From UBA2767 sp965228625 (lineage in GTDB: Bacteria; Pseudomonadota; Alphaproteobacteria; Rhizobiales; Methyloligellaceae): a DNA stretch of 64,000 bases. The notes under the pieces are model-generated. The model made no database searches. It was not told the origin of the DNA and saw only the letters and a list, made by a program, of their open reading frames with translations. The stretch covers positions 3,100,001 through 3,164,000 of the forward strand of contig OZ245829.1 of NCBI GenBank assembly GCA_965228625.1. The letters are read 5' to 3'. The position numbers and the translations under genes were made by a program. Positions 8,255 through 16,530 of the stretch are shown in pieces (position 1 is the first letter of the stretch; each line of letters begins with the position of its first letter).

Positions 8255-9421
8255 ATGGCGAAATCGACCGGTTCGGCATCCGAGGAAGATGAAGCCGGGC
8301 GCCAGAAAGGCCAGCTCTTCGGCATTGACCGGGTGAACGTGCCCGGCACGCTTCCCGGCAAACTGGAGGCGCCGGAAGACGCGGTTTCCTCGCAGATTCA
8401 CGTCATGACCTATGACGCGGACACGATCACCGGACATGAGGTCTCGACGGCAGAAGAGATTGTCGCGCTGCGTGAGAAAAACAGGGTGCTGTGGGTCGAT
8501 GTTTCGGGGCTAGCGGACATCGAGCTGGTGCGGGCACTGGGTGCCGCGTTTTCGCTCCACAGGCTGGCACTCGAGGACGTGGTCAGCGTCCATCAAAGAC
8601 CGAAGGCGGAGGACTATGGCGATTACGTCTTCATCGTCGCGCGCGCAATCATTGAAGACGCGGCCGGCGATACCGAACAGGTTTCGATGTTTCTCGGATC
8701 GGACTACTTGCTCACGTTCCAGGAGCGGCCGGCGGATTGTTTTGCCACGGTCCGAAAACGCCTGCGCGATGCCGCGGGGCGCATTCGCTCATCGGGTGCG
8801 GACTATTTGTGCTACGCGCTGATCGATTCCATCATCGATGGCTACTTCCCGAAGCTGGAAACATATGGGGAAAGCCTCGAAGCGCTCGAGGACGACGTCG
8901 TTGCGAAGCCCGATCCGCAGTACATCGGAGAGCTGCACGCCCTCAAGCGCGACTTCCTGATGATCCGCCGGGCGGTCTGGCCGCTGCGTGAGACCATCAA
9001 CACCCTGATACGCGACGATCATTCGCATTTCACCGACTCGACCCGCATCTACCTGCGCGATTGCTACGACCACACGATCCAGCTCATCGACATCGTCGAG
9101 ACGTATCGGGAGATCGCCAACGGTCTGCTCGACGTCTACATTTCGTCGGTGAGCGCCAAGCTCAACGAGGTGATGAAGGTGTTGACGATCATCGCCACCA
9201 TTTTCATTCCGCTGGGCTTTGTGGCTTCCCTCTACGGTATGAATTTTAACCCCGAGGCCTCGCCATGGAACATGCCCGAGCTGGACTGGAGGTACGGCTA
9301 TCCGGCGGTGCTTCTGTTCATGACGTCCGTCGGGTGCGGCATGCTTTTCCTGTTCTGGCGCATGGGCTGGATCGGACGCGGCCCGAAGCGCCGTCGCGGC
9401 CGTCGCGGTGGTGAGGATTGA
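8255..9421 (+). CDS. CorA family divalent-cation transporter
   Basis: Inner-membrane channel for magnesium (or cobalt/nickel/zinc), pentameric in characterised members. The 388 residues comprise a large acidic N-terminal cytoplasmic domain rich in helices and two C-terminal membrane segments; the signature GMN follows the first (SLYGMNFNPEASPWNMPEL), and a basic tail GPKRRRGRRGGED ends the protein. A strong site GGAGGCGG precedes ATG 8255. It is divergent from dnaK and is followed without a gap (TGA then ATG) by an exported aspartyl-protease-like gene, so these two are probably co-transcribed. Whether it imports Mg or exports Zn (ZntB-like) cannot be decided. Confidence 0.88.
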   Translation: MAKSTGSASEEDEAGRQKGQLFGIDRVNVPGTLPGKLEAPEDAVSSQIHVMTYDADTITGHEVSTAEEIVALREKNRVLWVDVSGLADIELVRALGAAFSLHRLALEDVVSVHQRPKAEDYGDYVFIVARAIIEDAAGDTEQVSMFLGSDYLLTFQERPADCFATVRKRLRDAAGRIRSSGADYLCYALIDSIIDGYFPKLETYGESLEALEDDVVAKPDPQYIGELHALKRDFLMIRRAVWPLRETINTLIRDDHSHFTDSTRIYLRDCYDHTIQLIDIVETYREIANGLLDVYISSVSAKLNEVMKVLTIIATIFIPLGFVASLYGMNFNPEASPWNMPELDWRYGYPAVLLFMTSVGCGMLFLFWRMGWIGRGPKRRRGRRGGED

Positions 9422-9952
9422 ATGCGAACCGGACCGAGCCTTGCATTGGCTCTTGCCGCGATGTGGCCGGTCATGTCGGCGTCCGCATTGGCGTCGGACC
9501 AGCCTGAAGGTGCGGAAAACGGCCCACCGCCTGTCGTCGCCGGATGGGTCGAGGATGGCTGGATCGGCACACCGCCCATCAAGGTCAGGGTCAAGCTCGA
9601 CACCGGGGCGAAGACCTCGTCGATCCACGCGGCGGAATTCCGGGAGTATCTACGCGACGGCAAACCCCATGTGAGCTTCACCCTCGTCAACAATGAGGGG
9701 AAGGAGCTCAGGATCGACCAGCCCGTCATTCGCACCGCGTCGATCCGGCGGGCAGGGGCGGAACTCAGCGAGCGCCCGGTGATCCGGCTCGACGTGTGCG
9801 TCGCCGGCGTGGTCTCGCAGGTGGAATTCTCCATGGCCGACCGCTCCGAGCTCAGATATCCGGTGTTGATCGGCCGCACATTCCTCGCCGGGAGGATCCT
9901 TGTCGATTCCGCGCGCACGTTTCGGGCGTCCGGGCGGTGCAAGCCGCGGTAA
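9422..9952 (+). CDS. Exported retropepsin-like aspartyl protease family protein
   Basis: Protein of 176 residues with a signal peptide (cleavage near Ala24) and a single aspartic-protease-type motif LDTGAKTSS with Asp60-Thr-Gly-Ala. The following segments (SERPVIRLDVCVAG, YPVLIGRTFLAGRILVD) match the COG4067 family of predicted aspartyl proteases often associated with RimK/ATP-grasp ligases. A single DTG motif implies an active homodimer. The start immediately follows the CorA stop. A periplasmic location is inferred from the signal peptide; catalytic activity is a family prediction. Confidence 0.75.
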   Translation: MRTGPSLALALAAMWPVMSASALASDQPEGAENGPPPVVAGWVEDGWIGTPPIKVRVKLDTGAKTSSIHAAEFREYLRDGKPHVSFTLVNNEGKELRIDQPVIRTASIRRAGAELSERPVIRLDVCVAGVVSQVEFSMADRSELRYPVLIGRTFLAGRILVDSARTFRASGRCKPR

Positions 9953-9961
9953 CCTGCGATC

Positions 9962-10567
9962 ATGCTTCACCTGCCGCGACATCTTGGTGATGACGAACAG
10001 AACCTGCTGGTGCGGGACGTAGCCGCGATACTGGAGCGGGCGCCGCTGTTCGTTCCGACCATGCCGCGCACCGGCAAGCCGTTTTCCGTGCGCATGAGCA
10101 ATTGCGGTTCCCTGGGCTGGGTGTCGGACAAGGACGGCGGCTATCGCTACCAGCCGGACCACCCGGACACCGGTGAGGCCTGGCCGCCGATGCCGCAGAT
10201 GCTTCTCGAACTCTGGAACGATGTGGCCGGATACCAGGCAGGGCCCGAGGCATGCCTGATCAACATTTACGGGGCCGATGCAAAGATGGGCCTTCACCGC
10301 GATGAGGATGAAGCGGACTTTTCAGCCCCGGTCGTTTCGGTCTCGCTCGGCGATACCGCCAGGTTCCGTATCGGCGGGCTCACCCGCAAGGCGCCGACGC
10401 GTTCCTTCGATCTGGAATCCGGCGACGTCGTCGTGCTTGGCGGTGAGAGCCGTCTCGCCTTTCACGGCGTCGATCGCGTCAAACCGGGAACATCGCCGCT
10501 GAACCTGGGGTGTGTGCCTGGAGCAGCGCGGATCAATCTGACCTTGCGGCGGGTTACGGACATCTAA
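9962..10567 (+). CDS. alkB: Alpha-ketoglutarate-dependent dioxygenase AlkB
   Basis: DNA/RNA repair enzyme that oxidatively removes alkyl groups from N1-methyladenine and N3-methylcytosine using Fe(II) and 2-oxoglutarate. The 201 residues hold the iron ligands His112, Asp114 (GLHRDEDE) and His168 (AFHGV), and the 2-oxoglutarate-binding arginines in R190-x-N192-x-x-x-R196 (RINLTLR). It lies nine bases after the aspartyl-protease gene and may belong to the same transcript. No Ada-type regulator is adjacent. Its stop overlaps that of the convergent VOC gene. Confidence 0.95.
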   Translation: MLHLPRHLGDDEQNLLVRDVAAILERAPLFVPTMPRTGKPFSVRMSNCGSLGWVSDKDGGYRYQPDHPDTGEAWPPMPQMLLELWNDVAGYQAGPEACLINIYGADAKMGLHRDEDEADFSAPVVSVSLGDTARFRIGGLTRKAPTRSFDLESGDVVVLGGESRLAFHGVDRVKPGTSPLNLGCVPGAARINLTLRRVTDI

Positions 10568-10944
10568 TCCGTAGCGACGAAAGTGACGGCCTCGACCCGG
10601 TTCCCGTCCATGTCGCGAATGAAAGCGGCGTAGTAGCCGGGATTGGTTGCCTCCCTGGGGCCCGGCGCGCCGTCGCAGGCGCCGCCGTTTGCAAGGGCCG
10701 CATCGTGGAACGCCTGGACCACCTGTTCGCTGCGGGCCCGCAGCGCCACGTGCGCGCCGCTGTCGGCGGGCGCCGGGATCAGGCCCTCGCGCAGGTTCAG
10801 CCAGAATTCCGGATAGGTCTTGCCGAAGCCGATGGTTGCCGCCCGTTCCACCAGCCGGACATAGCCGAGAGGGGCCAGCACCTTGTCATAGAACGCCGCG
10901 GCGCGGGAAAGATCCGAGACCGGCACGGAGACGTGGTCGATCAT
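10564..10944 (-). CDS. VOC (glyoxalase/dioxygenase superfamily) protein
   Basis: Protein of 126 residues with one vicinal-oxygen-chelate fold: HVSVPVSDLSRAAAFYDKVLAPLGY at the N-terminus and AAFIRDMDGNRVEAVTF at the C-terminus, where His/Glu metal ligands usually sit. Similar proteins are lactoylglutathione-lyase-like enzymes or resistance proteins with varied substrates; none can be assigned. It is convergent with alkB, overlapping by four bases, and lies just downstream of grpE on the same strand. Confidence 0.85.
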   Translation of the reverse strand: MIDHVSVPVSDLSRAAAFYDKVLAPLGYVRLVERAATIGFGKTYPEFWLNLREGLIPAPADSGAHVALRARSEQVVQAFHDAALANGGACDGAPGPREATNPGYYAAFIRDMDGNRVEAVTFVATD

Positions 10945-10965
10945 CGTGCCGCGAACGGTGTTCGG

Positions 10966-11724
10966 CTAGGCGCTCTTGTCGACCGTCGCGCCGACATCTT
11001 CCTTGCCCTTTTGCTTCGGCTTGCCGGAACCGCCGGAATCGCCGTTCGCCCCGGCCTTTGGCTTGTCGTCATTGGCGGCCTTCGGCGGCGCGTCCTGCGG
11101 TTTGTCCTGATCCGATTTGGCCGGCTTCGGCCCGCCTTTCGCGACACCGACCAGCGCCGGCCGCAGGACCCTCTCGGCGATGGAATAGCCCTGTTGCACG
11201 ACCTCGACCACGGTGCCTTCGGGGACACCGGTATTCTCGACCTCGAACATGGCCTGATGCTTGTTTGGATCGAACCGCTCGCCCTTGGGATCGACGCGGA
11301 CGATGCCGTGGCGCTCGAGCACGTTGAGCAGCTCACGCTCGGTGACCTGCATGCCCTCCAGAAAACTCTTCAGCGCCTCGTCCGCCTCTGCCGCTTCCTC
11401 CGGCACGTGCTCGATGGCACGGGCGATGTTGTCGGCAATGGTCAGGACGTCGCGTGCAAAGTTTGAAATGGCGAACTTGGCGGTGTCGGCCTTGTCACGC
11501 TCGGTGCGCCGGCGCAAATTCTCCATCTCGGCCGCGGTGCGCAGCACCTTGTCCTTCAACTGCGCGTTTTCCTCGCGCAGCGCTTCGGTCTCGCCCTTGC
11601 CCCATCCGCTGGCGCCGGCGCCCTTCGCCCCGGCCGCGTCGGTGTCCGTCACGGTCTCCTCGGGCGAGGCGTCATCGTCGCCAGCCCCGTTGGCCGGCGT
11701 GTCTTCGGTTTTCTTGTCACTCAT
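10966..11724 (-). CDS. grpE: Nucleotide exchange factor GrpE
   Basis: Cofactor that releases ADP from DnaK. The 252 residues show a long N-terminal coiled coil (about 50-100, including ENLRRRTERDKADT) and the C-terminal beta wing (HQAMFEVENTGVPEGTVVEVVQQGYSIAERVLRPALVGVAKG). It is longer than the usual 190-210 residues because of a low-complexity tail of about 55 residues rich in Lys, Pro, Asp and Gly. It lies 55 bases downstream of hrcA on the same strand, the classical hrcA-grpE operon. Confidence 0.96.
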   Translation of the reverse strand: MSDKKTEDTPANGAGDDDASPEETVTDTDAAGAKGAGASGWGKGETEALREENAQLKDKVLRTAAEMENLRRRTERDKADTAKFAISNFARDVLTIADNIARAIEHVPEEAAEADEALKSFLEGMQVTERELLNVLERHGIVRVDPKGERFDPNKHQAMFEVENTGVPEGTVVEVVQQGYSIAERVLRPALVGVAKGGPKPAKSDQDKPQDAPPKAANDDKPKAGANGDSGGSGKPKQKGKEDVGATVDKSA

Positions 11725-11779
11725 GAATCTATTCAGCTGACTGAACTATCGCCCCATATCAGGGTTTGCGGCGCAAAAA

Positions 11780-12880
11780 TCAAGGCAACATGTGCCCGAT
11801 CAGTTTCGCCGTGTAGTCCACCATGGGGATAATACGCGCGTAATTGAGCCGCGTCGGGCCGATAACACCGAGCACACCAACGATGTCGTGGTTGCCGTCG
11901 CGGAACGGCGAAACGATGACCGAAGAGCCGGAAAGCGAGAAAAGCTGGTTCTCGGACCCGATGAAGATCCGCACGCCCTCCGCCTGCTCGGCGAAGCCCA
12001 GAACCTCGATGAGTTCCTGTTTCGCTTCGAGGTCGTCGAACAGCTTGCGGATACGTTCAAGATCGTGGGTGGCGGTCACGTCATCGAGAAGGTTCGACCG
12101 GCCGCGCACGATCAGGTTCTTCTTGCCGTCCTCGTCGCCGGCCCATGTCGCCAGCCCCTGTTGCACCATCTTCGCGGTCAATTCGTCCAGTTCGGCCTTG
12201 CGCTCGGAGATTTCGCGCTCGATCTGCCGCCGGGCGCCGGACAGGGTCATGCCGGTGATACGCGCATTCAGGTAGTTCGCCGCGCGGGTCAGCGCGGATG
12301 CTGGCATGGCCTCCGGCAATTCGACGATGCGGTTCTCCACGGATCCGTCTTCGGCGACCAGAACGGCGAGCGTCTTCTTCGGCTCCAGACTGACGAACTC
12401 GATCTGCTTCAGGCGTTTGATTTGCTTCCCGGCGAGCACGACACCGGCGCAGCGCGAGAGACCGGAGAGCATCTCTCCGGTTTCGGTCAGCGCCTCGTCG
12501 AGGTCGCGGTCGCCGAACTGCGTGGAAACCTGTGACTCGATCTGCACGCGCTCGGTGTCGCTGAGATTGCCGATATCGAGCAGCGCATCGACAAAAAGCC
12601 GCAAGCCGGTCTCCGTCGGCAAACGCCCCGCGCTCGTGTGCGGCGCGTAGATCAGCCCCATGGCCTCCAGATCGGACATCACGTTGCGAACGGATGCCGG
12701 CGAAAGGGTCATCGGCAGGGCACGCGAAATGTTGCGTGAACCCGCCGGGTCCCCTGTCGTCAGATAGCTTTGCACGATCTGGCGGAATATCTCGCGTGAG
12801 CGCTCGTCCAGTTCGGTGAGCACGGAGCCGTGATCGCTTGGCGCGAATTCCGGCGCGTCACGCACTTCCTTCTGTCGCAT
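11780..12880 (-). CDS. hrcA: Heat-inducible transcription repressor HrcA
   Basis: Repressor that binds CIRCE operators and depends on GroEL for folding. The 366 residues carry an N-terminal winged helix (DERSREIFRQIVQSYLTTGDPAGSR, then SPASVRNVMSDLEAMGLIYAPHTSAGRLPT), a GAF-like dimerisation domain, and the conserved C-terminal segment GVLGVIGPTRLNYARIIPMVDY. ATG 12880 is chosen; an in-frame TTG at 12931 is possible, but neither has a clear ribosome-binding site. It heads the hrcA-grpE operon and is divergent from rph. Its likely target, groESL, is outside the window. Confidence 0.95.
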   Translation of the reverse strand: MRQKEVRDAPEFAPSDHGSVLTELDERSREIFRQIVQSYLTTGDPAGSRNISRALPMTLSPASVRNVMSDLEAMGLIYAPHTSAGRLPTETGLRLFVDALLDIGNLSDTERVQIESQVSTQFGDRDLDEALTETGEMLSGLSRCAGVVLAGKQIKRLKQIEFVSLEPKKTLAVLVAEDGSVENRIVELPEAMPASALTRAANYLNARITGMTLSGARRQIEREISERKAELDELTAKMVQQGLATWAGDEDGKKNLIVRGRSNLLDDVTATHDLERIRKLFDDLEAKQELIEVLGFAEQAEGVRIFIGSENQLFSLSGSSVIVSPFRDGNHDIVGVLGVIGPTRLNYARIIPMVDYTAKLIGHMLP

Positions 12881-13082
12881 GGCGCGAAATCTATTCTCAT
12901 GCGGCAAACGCGTCAAATGGAGGCCGATCAAATTCGCTTGGCCTATCCGCGCAACCCCAGGCGCGGTGCGGCTTTCTGCCCGCTCGCGCGTCGATCACGT
13001 TTCACGCGATGGAGGTTCCACCTGAGGCAATCGTGATCTAGGGTGCGCCTGTCTTTGAGTTTGCTTGCCAGGGGGGAAAGCA

Positions 13083-13796
13083 ATGCGCCCGTCGAAACGC
13101 CAGCCGGATGAACTCCGGTCCATCAATCTTGAGCGGGGCGTGTCGCTGCACGCGGAGGGGTCCTGTCTCATCAAATGCGGCAATACGCACGTGCTGTGCA
13201 CGGCGAGCCTGCTGGAAAACGTGCCCCCATGGATGAAGGGCCGCGGGTCGGGCTGGGTCACCGCGGAATACGGCATGTTGCCGCGCTCGACGGGGGAGCG
13301 CATGCGCCGGGAAGCGTCTGCTGGCCGGCAGGGCGGGCGGACCCTCGAAATCCAGCGTCTGATCGCGCGGTCCCTGCGTGCGGTGGTCGATCTCAAAGCT
13401 CTCGGTGAACGCCAGATCACGGTCGACTGCGATGTCATCCAGGCCGACGGCGGCACGCGAACCACTTCGATCACCGGCGCATGGGTTGCGCTCCATGACT
13501 GCGTTCAATGGATGCGGACGCGCGAGATGGTCGGCGAGGGGATCATTCGCGACCATGTGGCCGCGGTCTCGTGCGGCCTCTACGGCGGTGCCGCGGTTCT
13601 CGACCTCGACTATGCGGAAGACTCCGAGGCCGATGCCGACGCGAATTTCGTCATGACCGGCGCCGGCGGCATTGTCGAGGTACAGGGCACGGCCGAGGGC
13701 GATCCCTTCAGCCAGGAACAGTTCGATGAACTGATGGTCCTGGCCAAGAATGGCATCGGCCAGCTGGTCGAGCTGCAGAAACTGACGGTTGCCTGA
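13083..13796 (+). CDS. rph: Ribonuclease PH
   Basis: Phosphorolytic 3'-5' exoribonuclease that trims the 3' ends of tRNA precursors; a hexameric ring. The 237 residues show the conserved RPSKRQPDELRSINLERGVSLHAEGS, the phosphate-binding region RTLEIQRLIARSLRA, and catalytic Asp in VDCDVIQADGGTR. ATG 13083 with GGGGGGAAAG before it is preferred over a TTG at 13065. Its stop TGA overlaps the ATG of rdgB, indicating coupled translation. The order hrcA | rph-rdgB-hemW is conserved in Hyphomicrobiales. Confidence 0.98.
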   Translation: MRPSKRQPDELRSINLERGVSLHAEGSCLIKCGNTHVLCTASLLENVPPWMKGRGSGWVTAEYGMLPRSTGERMRREASAGRQGGRTLEIQRLIARSLRAVVDLKALGERQITVDCDVIQADGGTRTTSITGAWVALHDCVQWMRTREMVGEGIIRDHVAAVSCGLYGGAAVLDLDYAEDSEADADANFVMTGAGGIVEVQGTAEGDPFSQEQFDELMVLAKNGIGQLVELQKLTVA

Positions 13797-14416
13797 TGGC
13801 TGCCAGGCTCCGCGCCGGCGACCGCCTTGTCGTCGCAAGCCACAATGCCGGCAAGGTGCGCGAGATCGGCGACCTGCTCGAGCCCTTCGGCATCGAGACC
13901 GTATCGGCAGCGAGCCTCGATCTTCCGGAGCCGGAGGAGACGGGCTCTGACTTCGCCGCGAATGCGGAGTTGAAGGCACTGGCTGCCGCAAAGGCGAGCG
14001 GTTTTCCCGCGCTCTCGGACGATTCCGGGCTCGAAGTCGAGGCGCTGGGCGGTGCGCCGGGCATCTACTCGGCGCGCTGGGCCGGGCCGGACAAGGATTT
14101 CTCCATCGCCATGGAGAAGGTCGAACGCGCATTGGCGGAAAAGCGTGCAACAGAGCCTGCGCAGCGGCGCGCCAATTTCACCTGCGCGCTGACGCTCGCC
14201 TGGCCCGATGGCAGATATGACACCTTTGAGGGTAAAGTGTTCGGGACGCTTGTCTGGCCGCCGCGGGGATCGAAGGGGTTCGGCTATGACCCGATATTCG
14301 TGGCCGAGGGCCGGGACGTGACCTTCGGTGAAATGGAACCCGATGAAAAGCATGCCATCTCGCACCGCGCCCATGCCTTCGAGCTCTTCGCCACTGCCTG
14401 CCTCGAGCCGGAGTGA
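13796..14416 (+). CDS. rdgB: XTP/dITP diphosphatase (non-canonical purine NTPase)
   Basis: House-cleaning pyrophosphatase that removes dITP, XTP and dUTP analogues from nucleotide pools and so prevents mutagenesis. The 206 residues contain the substrate-binding SHNAGK at 15-20, the metal-binding SDDSGLEVEALGGAPGIYSARWAG, and the C-terminal GSKGFGYDPIF plus SHRAHAF motifs. It is translationally coupled to rph (overlap TGATG) and overlaps the start of hemW in another frame. Confidence 0.97.
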   Translation: MAARLRAGDRLVVASHNAGKVREIGDLLEPFGIETVSAASLDLPEPEETGSDFAANAELKALAAAKASGFPALSDDSGLEVEALGGAPGIYSARWAGPDKDFSIAMEKVERALAEKRATEPAQRRANFTCALTLAWPDGRYDTFEGKVFGTLVWPPRGSKGFGYDPIFVAEGRDVTFGEMEPDEKHAISHRAHAFELFATACLEPE

Positions 14417-15569
14417 CGCGGGGTTCGCGGTCTATGTGCATTGGCCGTTCTGCGAGGCCAAGTGCCCCTATTGCGACTTCAATTCCCATGTCCGCCATGG
14501 CGGCGTCGATGAAACCAGGTTCCTCGCCGCCTACCTGAACGAGCTCGACCACATGCGCGGGCTGTCGGGGCCACGCGAGGTCAGCAGCGTGTTCTTCGGC
14601 GGCGGCACGCCGTCGCGCATGGCGCCGGAGACGGCGCACGCCATTCTGGACCGTATTGCCCGCAACTGGGATCTCGTACCGGCGGCGGAGATCACGATCG
14701 AGGCCAATCCGACGAGCGTCGAGGCCGCTCGTTTCGAAGGCTTTCGCGCGGCCGGCATCAACCGGGTGTCGCTCGGCCTCCAGGCGCTCGACGACGCGGC
14801 CCTGAAACGGCTGGGGCGGACCCATGATGTGAAAACAGGTCTTGCCGCCCTCGGCATCGCCAAGGCGACCTTCGACCGGGTTTCGTTCGATCTGATTTAT
14901 GCGCGCCCGAACCAGTCCGCCGCGGACTGGCAGCGGGAGTTGAGGCAGGCGCTCGAACTCGCCGGCGGTCACGTCTCTCTCTATCAGCTTACGATCGAGG
15001 ACGGCACGCCCTTTGCCGCCCTGCACAAGGCGGGCAGATTGGTGTGTCCCGGCGATGAAGCGGCGCGAGAGCTTTACGAGGTGACACAGGAGCTGTGCGA
15101 AGGCGCAGGCTTGCCCGCATACGAGATTTCCAATCACGCCGCGCCCGGCGCGGCGTGCCGCCATAACCTCGTCTATTGGCGCGGCGGCGACTATGCCGGC
15201 GTCGGTCCCGGTGCCCATGGCCGGCTGACGGTCTCCGGTGCGCGGCGCGCGACGTCGACCATATATGCGCCGGAGGCCTGGGCGGACCGGGCGATGGAGG
15301 TCGGACATGGGCTTGCGCGCCACGACAGCCTCGCACCGCAAGACGCGGCGACGGAATATCTGCTGATGGCGATGCGCCTGACCGAAGGCGTCGAGCTGTC
15401 GCGCTACAGGGCGCTCGGCGGCGAGGTCGATCGTGCCGCGCTTGCCGGTCTCGAGGCGGAGGGGCTGGTTGAGGTCGAAGGCGACAGGCTTGCCGCGACG
15501 CGCGAGGGGAGGCTGGTGCTGAACGCGGTGATCGCCGCGCTGGCGGCGCACGACGCGACGGTCCAATGA
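14373..15569 (+). CDS. hemW: Radical SAM heme chaperone HemW
   Basis: Radical SAM protein that binds heme and inserts it into respiratory enzymes; long misannotated as oxygen-independent coproporphyrinogen oxidase. The [4Fe-4S]-binding cysteines Cys27-x3-Cys31-x2-Cys34 lie in FCEAKCPYCDFN, followed by the SAM-binding FFGGGTPSRM and the C-terminal HemN domain. Several in-frame ATGs (14328, 14352, 14373) overlap rdgB; 14373 gives 398 residues and the shortest leader before the conserved AVYVHWPFC. Its stop overlaps the ATG of arfB by four bases. Confidence 0.93.
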   Translation: MPSSSSPLPASSRSDAGFAVYVHWPFCEAKCPYCDFNSHVRHGGVDETRFLAAYLNELDHMRGLSGPREVSSVFFGGGTPSRMAPETAHAILDRIARNWDLVPAAEITIEANPTSVEAARFEGFRAAGINRVSLGLQALDDAALKRLGRTHDVKTGLAALGIAKATFDRVSFDLIYARPNQSAADWQRELRQALELAGGHVSLYQLTIEDGTPFAALHKAGRLVCPGDEAARELYEVTQELCEGAGLPAYEISNHAAPGAACRHNLVYWRGGDYAGVGPGAHGRLTVSGARRATSTIYAPEAWADRAMEVGHGLARHDSLAPQDAATEYLLMAMRLTEGVELSRYRALGGEVDRAALAGLEAEGLVEVEGDRLAATREGRLVLNAVIAALAAHDATVQ

Positions 15570-15991
15570 TCCGGGTCAACCGCCACATCTGCATACCTGA
15601 AAGCGAATTGCAGGAGCAGTTCGTGCGTGCATCGGGGCCCGGCGGGCAGAACGTCAACAAGGTGGCGACTGCGGTGGAACTGCGCTTCGACGTCCGCAAC
15701 AGCCCGAGCCTGCCGGAAGACGTGCGAAGCCGGCTCGAGCGGCTGGCCGGACGACGGCTGACGCGCGAGGGGGTAATCGTCATCCAGGCGCAAAGTCATC
15801 GCACCCAGGAGCGGAACCGGGCCGACGCGCGCGACCGGCTGACCCGGCTCATCCGCCGCGCGGCGGTCGCCCCGAAGCCGCGCGTCAAGACGCGTCCGAC
15901 ACGTGCATCCATCGAGCGCCGCCTGCGGTCGAAGGCGCACCGGTCGCGGGTCAAAACCTTGCGCCGGCAACGTCCCGGCACCGAGGACTGA
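15566..15991 (+). CDS. arfB: Alternative ribosome-rescue factor / peptidyl-tRNA hydrolase ArfB
   Basis: Small release-factor-like protein that hydrolyses peptidyl-tRNA on stalled ribosomes. The 141 residues contain the catalytic GGQ at 26-28 in ASGPGGQNVNKVATAVELRF and a highly basic C-terminal tail (from about residue 100) that enters the empty mRNA channel. It starts inside the hemW stop codon, so it is the last gene of the rph-rdgB-hemW-arfB operon. As alphaproteobacteria often carry ArfB as a tmRNA backup, this is the expected role. Confidence 0.94.
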   Translation: MIRVNRHICIPESELQEQFVRASGPGGQNVNKVATAVELRFDVRNSPSLPEDVRSRLERLAGRRLTREGVIVIQAQSHRTQERNRADARDRLTRLIRRAAVAPKPRVKTRPTRASIERRLRSKAHRSRVKTLRRQRPGTED

Positions 15992-16092
15992 GCACCCGAA
16001 AGCGGACAAATCCCCGTTAGGTCAAGGCGCCGACACGAGAGTTGCGCTATCATGCGTAAGCCCGGTTGGCGGGCGGCAACAAGGAGGCTCTT

Positions 16093-16506
16093 ATGCCGAA
16101 AGTATCCATGTCGACGAACCTGAGCGCGTCCGCGGACGACGTCTGGAAGATGATCGGGCAGTTCAACGCGCTGCCGGACTGGCACCCATCCGTTGAGAAA
16201 AGCGAACTGACGGAAGCCGGCCAGACGCGCACCCTGGACCTCGTCGGCGGCGGCAAGATCATCGAGAAGCTGGAAAAGGTCGATGACGGCGCGCGCACCT
16301 ATACCTATTCCATCGTCGACAGTCCTTTTCCCGTGGCGAACTGCACGTCGACCATCAAGGTGAGCGGCGAAGGGGCGAACAGCACCATCGAGTGGTCGAG
16401 CGAATTCGATGCGGCGGGCGGCGCATCCGCCGAAGACGCCATGAAGACGATGCAGGGCATCTACCAGGCCGGGTTCGACAATCTGAGAAAGATGTTCGGC
16501 GGCTAG
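16093..16506 (+). CDS. SRPBCC (polyketide cyclase/START-like) protein
   Basis: Protein of 137 residues with the helix-grip fold of the SRPBCC superfamily: PKVSMSTNLSASADDVWKMIGQFNALPDWHP at the N-terminus, a sheet region rich in Thr and Val, and a long C-terminal helix. Such proteins bind hydrophobic ligands in a deep cavity, but the ligand cannot be predicted. ATG 16093 is fixed by a perfect AAGGAGG seven bases upstream. Its stop lies in the CTAG heptad array shared with the convergent lipoprotein gene. Confidence 0.85.
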   Translation: MPKVSMSTNLSASADDVWKMIGQFNALPDWHPSVEKSELTEAGQTRTLDLVGGGKIIEKLEKVDDGARTYTYSIVDSPFPVANCTSTIKVSGEGANSTIEWSSEFDAAGGASAEDAMKTMQGIYQAGFDNLRKMFGG

Positions 16507-16530
16507 AACCTAGACCCTAGGCTCTAGAAT
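16503..16530. repeat. Four tandem CTAGNNN heptamers at convergent stops
   Basis: CTAG occurs at 16503, 16510, 16517 and 16524, exactly every seven bases. The first CTAG supplies the stop of the SRPBCC gene and the last the stop of the convergent lipoprotein gene. CTAG is normally the rarest tetranucleotide in proteobacterial DNA, so the phased array is unusual. Confidence 0.7.

Noticed and set aside
11725..11779. CCCCATAT between grpE and hrcA as a heat-shock -10 element
   Set aside because: It is on the strand that leads away from grpE, against hrcA, and has no matching -35. grpE is more simply read through from hrcA.
12881..13082. Search for a CIRCE operator in the hrcA/rph gap
   Set aside because: No TTAGCACTC...GAGTGCTAA-like inverted repeat is present.
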